From assembly GCA_029777335.1 (NCBI GenBank), contig JAKOSN010000085.1:30438-94437 (forward strand): a stretch of 64,000 nt of DNA, written 5' to 3'. Each line of letters starts with the position of its first letter. Position 1 is the first letter of the stretch. The DNA is from Planctomycetota bacterium (GTDB lineage Bacteria; Planctomycetota; Planctomycetia; Gemmatales; Gemmataceae). A program made the position numbers and the translations under genes. A model generated the notes under the pieces. That model worked only from the letters and a program-made list of their open reading frames with translations, was not told the origin of the DNA and ran no database searches. This document shows positions 1 to 7,763 of this stretch, piece after piece.

Positions 1-1
1 C

Positions 2-607
2 ACCTATACCAAGGCGACTGTCACCCAGGGAGCAAAGTCGATCGCGTTGCCGTACCAGGGGCGCACGCTTGTTTTCGAGATGGGCGCCAAGGGCAACACC
101 TACCAGGCGGTCGCCGAGGGCACCCCCGAATTGAAACCCGAGCAGTTTGGCGATGTGCTGCGCACCCTCAATGACGACGACGAGGACAAGGATCGCCTCT
201 TTTTGCCGGGCAAGCCGGTTCGGGTCGGTGAAGCCTGGGTGGTCGATGCTCGCAAGATCGCCGACAAGTGGGGGAAGGATTTTGGAGGAGAGGTCGATAC
301 CGCGCGCGCTCAGGTGACCGGAAAACTCCTTCGCGCTTATGAAAAGAATGGGCAACAATGGGGCACTGTGGAAGTGTCGATCGATCTCCCATTCAAGAGC
401 ATGCGCGGCCTTACTTTGGCCGAGCCGGGCACCTTCAGCTTCAAGGCGGTCATGGATACCGCCATCGATGGGTCCGCAGCCGCCGGGGTGATGCGCATCA
501 GCGGGGTGATGGCCTACAAGCTCACCCGGCAGCGCAATGACGACAAACGCACCCTCGATACGCGCGTTGAATTCATCAATGAGAAGACGGCACAGGAACA
601 GAACTAA
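2..607 (+). CDS. Hypothetical protein, 5'-truncated by the window edge
   Basis: The reading frame is open to the left edge, so only the C-terminal ~201 residues are visible and the real start lies outside. A TTG at 47 could be read as a start but has no ribosome binding site and the frame is coding before it. The fragment is soluble-looking, with alternating beta-type stretches and a charged segment (DDDEDKDR). The overall character recalls the secreted protein encoded at 32884-33819, possibly DUF6263-like, but I do not recognise it securely. The stop is followed 40 bases later by the next gene on the same strand. Confidence 0.6.
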   Translation, partial: TYTKATVTQGAKSIALPYQGRTLVFEMGAKGNTYQAVAEGTPELKPEQFGDVLRTLNDDDEDKDRLFLPGKPVRVGEAWVVDARKIADKWGKDFGGEVDTARAQVTGKLLRAYEKNGQQWGTVEVSIDLPFKSMRGLTLAEPGTFSFKAVMDTAIDGSAAAGVMRISGVMAYKLTRQRNDDKRTLDTRVEFINEKTAQEQN

Positions 608-647
608 TACCGTGTACCACCTCTGGCGCACCTGATGAGAGAACCCC

Positions 648-2051
648 ATGATCCGCCGCTTCCTCTCCCCCGTTGTCGTCCTGGTCCTGGCCTGGCCCGC
701 GATGGTTCTGGGCCAGGCTTCCAAACCCCTCCCTCCACCCGTTGAGGGGTACACCGATCAACTCAGTTATGCCCCCGGCGAGGAGATCGCCTTTCATCTC
801 TCGGCGCCGGCCGAGGACACCCGTTTCAGCCTGGAAATCGCGCGCCTGGGAGCCGAGCGAACAGTTGTCTGGAAGAAGGACAACCTGGTCGGCAAGCACT
901 ATCCAACGCCGGTCGATGCCTCGGCACGCGGGTGTCACTGGCCGGTCGCTTTCACGCTCCCCCTCCCCGCCGACTGGAAAGCGGGCTACTACAGTGGACT
1001 TCTCCGCTCGAAAAAGGAGAACAAGGAAACCACCTCCGAACTCTTCTTTGTGGTGCGCTCGGCCCATCCCGGGAAGGACACTCGCATTCTGCTGCAACTC
1101 TCCACCAACACCTACAACGCCTACTGCAACTGGGGCGGGTATAGCCTTTATGCCTACAACGGCCGTCACAAGGTGCAGGGGCGGCGCGTCTCCTTCAATC
1201 GGCCGATCGCCGGGCAATTTCGCAACTGGGAACTCCCCTTTGTGCAGTGGGCGGAGAAGGCCGGCTACAAGCTCGATTATGCCGTCAACAGTGATCTGGA
1301 GTTTCATCCCGAGTTGCTCAAGCATTATCGCCTGGTGCTGAGCGTCGGCCACGATGAATACTGGTCGGCGCCCATGCGCGATCATCTGGAGAAGTTTATT
1401 TCTGAGGGCGGCAATGTCGCCTTCCTGAGTGGAAACACCTGTTGCTGGCAGGTGCGCTCCGAGGAGAAGGGCCGCGCCCTCGCCTGCTGGAAACAATCGT
1501 TTGGCGACGATCCCTATTACCTGGCGGGCAAGCACCAGCATTTGACCACCTTGTGGAGCCATTATCTGGTGAAACGACCAGAGAATGAGCTGACCGGCGT
1601 TGGCTTCCTTCATGGCGGCTATCACCGGAGCCATGGGCAATTCATGGATGGCTCCGGTGCGTTCACCATTCACCGGCCTGAGCACTGGCTGTTCGAGGGA
1701 ACGAAGACCAAACGCGGCGAGAACTTTGGCGGCAAGGATACGATTGTTGGTTACGAGTGCGATGGCTGCGAATTCACACTGCAGGAGGGGTTGCCCGTGC
1801 CCACCTGCCGCGATGGCACGCCGAAGACCTTCACCATTGTCGCCACGGCGCCGGCTCGTTGGCATCCCGACGATTGCGAATGGTACGAGAAATGGGAGAA
1901 GGGGCGCACGGGAGCCGCGGTCCTGGGGACCTACACGCGTAACGGCACGGTGGTGACGGTGGGTTCGACCGACTGGGCCCATGGGTTGCGCGGGAACGAT
2001 CCGGTGGTGGTGCGGGTAACCCGGAACGTTCTGGATCGCCTGTCAAAGTGA
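648..2051 (+). CDS. N,N-dimethylformamidase large-subunit-like protein, secreted
   Basis: This 467-residue protein has a hydrophobic N-terminal signal peptide (about residues 1-23, ending ..VLGQA). The rest matches the C-terminal domain found in the large subunit of N,N-dimethylformamidase: the block STNTYNAYCNWGGYSLY and the diagnostic SVGHDEYWS motif, followed by a ThuA/glutamine-amidotransferase-like fold segment (GGNVAFLSGNTCCWQV). Members outside true DMFases are common in planctomycetes and actinobacteria and mostly uncharacterised, so the substrate is unknown; amide hydrolysis is only a family-level guess. Start ATG 648 has a weak upstream GAGAG. A likely promoter for the following lysC gene lies at its 3' end. 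Confidence 0.8.
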   Translation: MIRRFLSPVVVLVLAWPAMVLGQASKPLPPPVEGYTDQLSYAPGEEIAFHLSAPAEDTRFSLEIARLGAERTVVWKKDNLVGKHYPTPVDASARGCHWPVAFTLPLPADWKAGYYSGLLRSKKENKETTSELFFVVRSAHPGKDTRILLQLSTNTYNAYCNWGGYSLYAYNGRHKVQGRRVSFNRPIAGQFRNWELPFVQWAEKAGYKLDYAVNSDLEFHPELLKHYRLVLSVGHDEYWSAPMRDHLEKFISEGGNVAFLSGNTCCWQVRSEEKGRALACWKQSFGDDPYYLAGKHQHLTTLWSHYLVKRPENELTGVGFLHGGYHRSHGQFMDGSGAFTIHRPEHWLFEGTKTKRGENFGGKDTIVGYECDGCEFTLQEGLPVPTCRDGTPKTFTIVATAPARWHPDDCEWYEKWEKGRTGAAVLGTYTRNGTVVTVGSTDWAHGLRGNDPVVVRVTRNVLDRLSK

Positions 2052-2068
2052 GCGCCAGGCTCTATAGT
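2040..2068 (+). promoter_or_regulatory. Candidate sigma-70 promoter for lysC
   Basis: A CTGTCA hexamer (2040-2045) and a TATAGT hexamer (2063-2068) are separated by 17 bases. The predicted start near 2075 would leave a leader of about 115 bases before the GTG at 2190. The -35 box matches consensus at only four of six positions and overlaps the end of the previous gene, so this is a by-eye prediction. Confidence 0.4.
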
Positions 2069-2189
2069 AGACGGCGTGGACAGGGAGAGTGAACCAACTG
2101 CCGAGCGGAACCCGGATCGCCAGTTTTTCCGAGCGATCCTTGTTCGCCGCTCGCTCCTCCCGGTCGCCTTCGTGGACAGGAGAACGATC

Positions 2190-4067
2190 GTGGCGCTGGT
2201 GGTGCAGAAGTTTGGCGGATCGAGTGTGGCGACGGCCCAGCGGATCATGGCAGCGGCGCGGCGGGCCATTCGCTGCAAACAGGCGGGCAACCAGGTGATC
2301 GTGGTGGTTAGCGCCCGGGGCGATACCACCGACGAACTCATCGACCTGGCCCACGAGATCACCGAACAACCCCCCGCGCGCGAACTGGACATGCTCCTGT
2401 CCACCGGCGAACAGATCTCCATTGCCCTGATGGCGATGGCCATTCAGACGCTCGGACAGCCGGCGATCAGCTTTACCGGCGCGCAGATTGGGATTTTTAC
2501 CGACAGCACTCACACCAAGGCGCGTATCAAGAGCATCTCCACGATGCGCATGCTCCAGGCGCTGCAACAGGGCAAGATTGTCATCGTCGCCGGGTTTCAG
2601 GGGATCGACGAGAACGACGATATCACCACTCTGGGACGGGGCGGATCGGATACCACCGCCGTCGCCCTGGCCGGGGTCCTCAAACACGATCTCACCCCGC
2701 GCTCCAGCAAGGAAGCCGTGCTCGCGGCGGCGACCAACGAGGTCGATTGCGAGATCTACACCGATGTCGACGGGGTGTACACCACCGATCCCCGCATCGT
2801 GCCCGAGGCGCGCAAGATCGATGAGCTGAGCTACGATGAGATGCTGGAACTGGCCAGCCTGGGCGCCGGGGTGATGCATTCGCGCAGCATTGAATTTGCC
2901 AGCAAGTTCGATGTGCCAGTGCATGTGCGTTCATCCTTCAGCGATGCCGAGGGAACGTGGATTGTTCCCGAGGCCGACTGGATGCACGCGGTGGTGGTGT
3001 GCGGGGCGGCCCTGGTGCGTGACGAGGCCCGCATCTCGATTCAGGGGGTGCCTGACGAACCCGGGATCAGCCATCGCATCTTCACCGCGATTGCCGAGCG
3101 CAACATTGTGGTGGACATGATCGCGCAGAACGTCGGAAGTGGCGGGCGCGCCTCGATCGGGTTTACGGTGCTGGCCAATGAACTGCAGCCGACGTTGGAG
3201 GTGCTGGCTCCGCTGGCGTCCCAGCTGGGCGCCACAGTGGAGCACGAGGAGCCGGTGAGCAAGGTGTCGATCGTGGGCACCGGGATGCGGACTCACACCG
3301 GCGTGGCCGAGCGCATGTTCGCCGCGCTCAGCCAGGAACAGATCAACATGAAGATGATCACCACCGGGGATATCAAGATCTCGGTGCTGGTCGATCGCAA
3401 CGATGCGGTGCGCGCGCTGCGGGCGGTGCATCAGGCCTTTCGACTGGGCGAGCCACGGCCCGGCGCGGGCTTGCCTCCCCTTCCCGGCCAGGCATCGGAG
3501 GCCAGCCGTGGCTTCCGCCTGCGCCCGACCTCCACTCCCGGCGAGCGCACTGGCCTCGATTTTAACGCGCTCACGCAGCGGCTGGCCAACATGGAAGATA
3601 TCCTGATCAGCGATATTTTCCTCACGGGCGATCAGGGGCGTATCACGATCTTCGATCTCCCCGATGTGGCCGGTAACTGTTCGCGTATCTTCCAGGCAAT
3701 TGCGGCCGATGGCATTGTGGTGGACATGATTGTGCAGAACCTGACCGCGGCCGGGCGCGCCGAGCTCTCGTTCAGCGTGCCAGAAACCGACCTGGCGCGC
3801 GCCCTTCAGCTCACGCAGGAGGTGGTGCGAGGCATCGACGGCAACGCGCGCGTGGTTTCCGATGGGAACATCGCCAAGCTCTTTGTGGTGGGCGTGGGGA
3901 TGCGCACCCACACGGGCGTGGCCCGACGCATGTTTGGTGCGCTGGCGCAACGGGGGATCAATATCAGCATGATCAACACCAGCGAGGTGCGCGTGAGTGT
4001 GGTGGTCGACCGCGCGCGCGGCGCCGACGCCCTGGAGGCGCTGAAGGAAGCGTTCCACGTTCAGTGA
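2190..4067 (+). CDS. lysC: Aspartate kinase with four ACT domains
   Basis: Phosphorylates aspartate, the first step toward lysine, threonine, methionine and diaminopimelate. The start is taken as GTG 2190, since AGGAGA sits 6 bases upstream and the protein then begins MALVVQKFGGSS, the usual aspartokinase N-terminus; the open frame further upstream is leader. Length is 625 residues against about 400-450 for the common form. The kinase domain (KFGGS at 7-11, GRGGSDTTAVALA, SRSIEFA) fills about residues 1-240. Two ACT pairs follow, each with a VDMI.QN and a VG.GMRTHTGVA motif, at about 260-410 and 455-625, joined by a Pro/Arg-rich linker. Four-ACT aspartokinases are known from cyanobacteria and planctomycetes, and the ACT domains bind lysine/threonine for feedback inhibition. 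Confidence 0.95.
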   Translation: MALVVQKFGGSSVATAQRIMAAARRAIRCKQAGNQVIVVVSARGDTTDELIDLAHEITEQPPARELDMLLSTGEQISIALMAMAIQTLGQPAISFTGAQIGIFTDSTHTKARIKSISTMRMLQALQQGKIVIVAGFQGIDENDDITTLGRGGSDTTAVALAGVLKHDLTPRSSKEAVLAAATNEVDCEIYTDVDGVYTTDPRIVPEARKIDELSYDEMLELASLGAGVMHSRSIEFASKFDVPVHVRSSFSDAEGTWIVPEADWMHAVVVCGAALVRDEARISIQGVPDEPGISHRIFTAIAERNIVVDMIAQNVGSGGRASIGFTVLANELQPTLEVLAPLASQLGATVEHEEPVSKVSIVGTGMRTHTGVAERMFAALSQEQINMKMITTGDIKISVLVDRNDAVRALRAVHQAFRLGEPRPGAGLPPLPGQASEASRGFRLRPTSTPGERTGLDFNALTQRLANMEDILISDIFLTGDQGRITIFDLPDVAGNCSRIFQAIAADGIVVDMIVQNLTAAGRAELSFSVPETDLARALQLTQEVVRGIDGNARVVSDGNIAKLFVVGVGMRTHTGVARRMFGALAQRGINISMINTSEVRVSVVVDRARGADALEALKEAFHVQ

Positions 4068-4093
4068 GGTGACGAGGGGATCTCGTCTTGCTT

Positions 4094-4165
4094 CCAAACG
4101 GCCGTTTGGGAAAGATGGCGGTTCGAGCCATTCGCCGGAGTGGGAGAGCGCTCCGGCCTTCTCTT
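4094..4165 (+). terminator. Hairpin cluster between lysC and the methyltransferase
   Basis: Two inverted repeats lie after the lysC stop: a 16-base palindrome (4094-4109, arms CCAAAC/GTTTGG) and a 6-bp stem CCGGAG/CTCCGG (4135-4140 with 4151-4156) followed by a pyrimidine run CCTTCTCTT. Together they resemble a weak intrinsic terminator or attenuator. They also support placing the next start codon at 4180 rather than at the first in-frame ATG. Confidence 0.4.
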
Positions 4166-4179
4166 CCAAGGATGGACCC

Positions 4180-4935
4180 ATGCTGGCGTCGCACACCGTT
4201 CGCGCTGTTCCTGGTTTCAACTGGACTCCCTATCTGGAACGGTATCGCCGCGGGGAATGGCGTGCACGCATCTTTCGCGATATGATCCTGGCCGACGCCG
4301 CTGAGAAAGGTGGACCGCTCACCTTCGCCGATATTGGCTGTGGCCATGGTTTTGATGGAGATTTTCGTCTGCAAAAACAGCTGGCCGAGCATGCGCACGC
4401 CTACCTCGGCATCGAACCCGACCCGGCCATCGAACTGCAGGACTGCATCACGCATCGCTATCGCAACTTCTTCGAGGACGCTCCGCTGGCACCGTCGACG
4501 GTCGATCTCGCCTTTGCCGTGATGGTCCTGGAGCACCTGCCCAACCCGCAGCTTTTCTGGGACAAGGTGCACGAGGTGCTGGTGGACGGCGGCGTGTTCT
4601 GGGGTTTCACCATGGATCGCCGCCACTGGTTCTGTCAGGCGTCGTTGTGGAGTGAACGCTTGCACGTGAAGGAGTTGTACCTGCGCTGGCTGAAGGGCCG
4701 ACGGGGCCAGGAGCGTTACGAGAACTACCCGGTGCACTATCGCAGCAACACTCCCGCCGACGTCGCTCGGTACACCCAGCGTTTCCGCCACTGCGAGGTG
4801 ATGAGCCTGGGGCGCGAAGATCAGCTCGGATTCTATCTGCCGAAACCGTTGAAGCCGCTCTTTCGCTGTCTGGACCGTCAAGCGCTGGCCCGCGGCAAAC
4901 CCGGCATGGTGCTCGCCATCCGGGCGGTGAAGTGA
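4180..4935 (+). CDS. Class I SAM-dependent methyltransferase
   Basis: A 251-residue protein with the SAM-binding motif I FADIGCGHGFDGDF, an acidic motif II (YLGIEPDP) and the post-motif VMVLEHLPNPQLFWDKVHEV typical of Methyltransf_11/23 enzymes, which methylate small molecules, lipids or quinone precursors. The substrate cannot be read from the sequence. ATG 4180 is preferred because AAGGA lies 7 bases upstream; the open frame extends to 4069 but that stretch contains hairpins and no binding site. It is convergent with the next gene, whose stop is 38 bases away. Confidence 0.8.
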   Translation: MLASHTVRAVPGFNWTPYLERYRRGEWRARIFRDMILADAAEKGGPLTFADIGCGHGFDGDFRLQKQLAEHAHAYLGIEPDPAIELQDCITHRYRNFFEDAPLAPSTVDLAFAVMVLEHLPNPQLFWDKVHEVLVDGGVFWGFTMDRRHWFCQASLWSERLHVKELYLRWLKGRRGQERYENYPVHYRSNTPADVARYTQRFRHCEVMSLGREDQLGFYLPKPLKPLFRCLDRQALARGKPGMVLAIRAVK

Positions 4936-4973
4936 TCTTTCTGAAAGCGCGCGGTCAGCCGGTAGCGCTCTGA

Positions 4974-7574
4974 TTAGCGCGGTTGACCCTGTGCCAGATC
5001 CTTTTCAATGAGAGCGATCGCTCCTCTGGCAACCTCGCCGATTCCTGGTCTGTTCAGGTATTGGCGCAGGGTTGGCAGGGCGGCTCGTGCCCCACGGCGC
5101 AATTCTCCCAGACACTGGATCAGCGAACCCGGCGACCGGCTCTGTGGCAAGCGCGCCAGGATGACCTGGGTCAGACGCTCGCCATCGCGTGGCCCTATCG
5201 AGGCTCCGTATCCCCACGAGAGCGCAGCCCCTTTCTCGATTTCGTCCAGAACGACCTGGAATGTTGCCTGGTTGGCGGGGGTCGCATCGGTCGCTGGATC
5301 CAGCGTGGCAAGAATCGTTTGAATCATTTTCATGCGCAGCTCACCGGCGAACCGGAGCCGTTGCACCAGGGTGGGAACAACGGAGCCTGCCTCCGGACCC
5401 ATCAAGACAAGGACATCCAGGACGTCTGCCTTGACCCTGATGTCAGGATCGTCCAGTTTGGGAAGCAAGGCGGGAAGAGCGCCGCGGCCCAGGCGCGCCA
5501 GCGCGGGTCGCACCGACACCTTGAAGGCGGGATCCGAGATCCGCTCGACCAGCAGGGGCGCCGCGCTCGCCGCCGAGGCACCCAGTTGCCCGAGGGTTTC
5601 GGCCGCGGCGTGAACAGCCTCTACCGAGGTCGCCCGCGTGAAACAACCTGTGATCACTGGCAACGCTTCGACCGCTGCTGGCCCCAGGCCAGCGAACGCC
5701 TTGAGGATCGCGAGTTGCACCTTTGGCGAGGGATCCTTCATAGCTTCCATCAAGTCAGGGATAAAAAGGATCGTGTTAGTGCCGAGAGTGCCTGCCTCCT
5801 CGGCGGCCTTGACGCGCTCCTCCCACTTCCCTTCGCGCAGCGCCTGCTTGATCTGGACAATTCGGTCGTGCTCCTTGATCAGCGTGCGTCCGGTTGGATT
5901 GCGCGTGGTGCGCAGACGCCAGTTACGATCGAGTTGCTCCAGCCAGTCCCAGGTGATGCGCAGGGTTTCTGGCTGCACCGTGTCCAGTAACACCGGGACA
6001 GCATCGGCTCCCAGTGCTCGCAACGCCTGTTCTGCCTCGCTCTTGACTGCTGGTTGCTTCAGCTGCGTGGCGCGCAGAAGCACTGACGCTCCTTTCGGTC
6101 CCAGTTGCTGGCTGGTGCGGACCACCTGCAAACTGGCGTTGGGGTCGCCACGATCAAGGATGGCACGCAGCGGTGCGGTCGCTTCCGCGCCCTGGGCCGC
6201 CAGCGCAGCGATGACATGGGGCCGTCGCTCGGTGCTGGTTTTTGCTTCGAGTTGGGTCAGCTGCGCCCCGGCGGAGGAGGCCAGCGGACCCATGCGCCGC
6301 AACGCCTCCAGGGCGGTCACGGCGCGCTCCTCGTCGGGTCCTGCCGCTTCCTCGGTCAACGTTTCGATCGGCTGATTCCAGGAGGGCAACAACATCACCA
6401 CCAGGATGACAATGGCGGCTCCCAGCCCCAGGGCGGGAACCATCCACCGTGCGTGCTGGTGCGGAACAAGGGTGACCGAGGCCGCCTGTTTGCGTTGCGC
6501 CAGGATCGCGCTGGCCTGGGCGCGGAACGCCTCATCCTTGCTCGCGGAACGCAGAGCGCGAATTTCCTCCCGGCTAAGTCCCAGTCCCCCAAGATAACGG
6601 AGACGAAACACCTGCGACAGGCGCGCCAGCGGGGGACCCAGCCAGAGGACGAGGAAGATACGCCCCAGCAAGGTCAGTGTCCCTTCCCACCAGTGCGTGG
6701 GAATCTGATGCAAGCGCACATGGAAGCATTCCATGGCATCGCCGACGTCGAGCACGCGCAGCACGTTGTCAAGCAGCCACAAGGGAATGTCCAGCGGATG
6801 CCAGCGATGAATCAGAAAGGCGGTCAGGAGCGTTAACAACACCCAGGCACCAAAGGCACAACGTGCGATCAGCCGCGCCCAGTCTCGCCGATCCTCGTCG
6901 TCGAGATACCATTCGCGCAGACGATCGATGACGACCACCAGCAAACTGAGGATGAGAATATCCACCACCAGGTGATACGCGACCAGGAGCAACGCCACCA
7001 CCACGCTGGCATGCTGAATCGCCTGGACACGCAGCCCATAGGCTTCGACGATGTCGATCACATCCGAGGCGCGCAGGGCATGTGCGGCGGAGAAACCCAG
7101 CCAGTGCCACCAACGAGGAGCGCCGTCGACCTCGTAATGCTGCATCCCCAGATTGGCGGCGATCTGGAAAAATAACAGAGTGAAGAGCAACACCTGGAGA
7201 ACCGTGGCCGGAAAGACCGCCAGGGCGCGACCCGTGGCGGCCAGCAGACGAAGGGCCAGCCAGATATTGGCCAGGATGAGCGTGCCCGTCACCAGCGGAG
7301 GGACGAGGCGCAGGAGCGTGGCCAGGGGATGAAAGACCAGCCAGGGAACGAGCAGCGAGAGAAACCACCCGGCCGCGAGCCAGATGAGTGAAACCAGCAA
7401 CAAACCTCGCGCCAGCGTGAGCGAAAGAGTGGAGAGAACCGGCGGGGCGTCGTCAGTAGGAGGGGTGGAATGAGTGTCCCTGGCGCGCGCACACCGCGCA
7501 CACAAGCGGCTCTTGCCCCCCTCTGCTCGCTGAAACTTGGCACCACAGCGTGAACAGGTCGATAGCGCAGGCAT
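4974..7574 (-). CDS. Zinc-ribbon, polytopic membrane, HEAT-repeat protein
   Basis: An 866-residue protein. A short zinc ribbon (C7xxC10 and C25xxC28) is followed by a membrane region with about six to eight hydrophobic segments between residues 55 and 320, a further hydrophobic segment at about 379-398, and a C-terminal region of about 440 residues built of HEAT-like repeats (for example LAALAAQGAEATAPLRAIL). Inside the membrane region a motif of the form LR..D[VI].D..E occurs twice (about 167-186 and 271-291), each beside a hydrophobic segment. The divergent neighbour starting at 7764 has the same architecture and both motif copies, so the two are paralogues. No enzymatic motif is visible; the HEAT part suggests protein binding at the membrane. 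Function unknown. Confidence 0.8.
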   Translation of the reverse strand: MPALSTCSRCGAKFQRAEGGKSRLCARCARARDTHSTPPTDDAPPVLSTLSLTLARGLLLVSLIWLAAGWFLSLLVPWLVFHPLATLLRLVPPLVTGTLILANIWLALRLLAATGRALAVFPATVLQVLLFTLLFFQIAANLGMQHYEVDGAPRWWHWLGFSAAHALRASDVIDIVEAYGLRVQAIQHASVVVALLLVAYHLVVDILILSLLVVVIDRLREWYLDDEDRRDWARLIARCAFGAWVLLTLLTAFLIHRWHPLDIPLWLLDNVLRVLDVGDAMECFHVRLHQIPTHWWEGTLTLLGRIFLVLWLGPPLARLSQVFRLRYLGGLGLSREEIRALRSASKDEAFRAQASAILAQRKQAASVTLVPHQHARWMVPALGLGAAIVILVVMLLPSWNQPIETLTEEAAGPDEERAVTALEALRRMGPLASSAGAQLTQLEAKTSTERRPHVIAALAAQGAEATAPLRAILDRGDPNASLQVVRTSQQLGPKGASVLLRATQLKQPAVKSEAEQALRALGADAVPVLLDTVQPETLRITWDWLEQLDRNWRLRTTRNPTGRTLIKEHDRIVQIKQALREGKWEERVKAAEEAGTLGTNTILFIPDLMEAMKDPSPKVQLAILKAFAGLGPAAVEALPVITGCFTRATSVEAVHAAAETLGQLGASAASAAPLLVERISDPAFKVSVRPALARLGRGALPALLPKLDDPDIRVKADVLDVLVLMGPEAGSVVPTLVQRLRFAGELRMKMIQTILATLDPATDATPANQATFQVVLDEIEKGAALSWGYGASIGPRDGERLTQVILARLPQSRSPGSLIQCLGELRRGARAALPTLRQYLNRPGIGEVARGAIALIEKDLAQGQPR

Positions 7575-7763
7575 GGAGCGTCACCCTGATCAATGAGAGA
7601 TCTCCTAATGTACCTCATGGGGGCTGGTGAAGCAATGACACAGCGGATCCCGAAAGGAGCCAAGGCCAGGGTTGAGAATCACGCCTCAGAAGAGTAGGAT
7701 AACGATCCGGAATCTGACTTGCACTGCTCCCGCACACATCCCAGCCCCTCGCGGAAGGCGCGC

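Noticed and set aside
576..1982. 468-codon minus-strand frame opposite the DMFase-like gene
   Set aside because: Shadow; the plus strand has a signal peptide and the GHDEYW motif.
4110..4160. tRNA-like T-arm (GGTTCGAGCC)
   Set aside because: The loop and flanking stems do not fit a cloverleaf; no D-arm, anticodon arm or acceptor stem can be drawn.
2931..4220. 429-codon minus-strand frame opposite lysC
   Set aside because: Shadow of the ACT-domain region of lysC, His-rich with no family resemblance.
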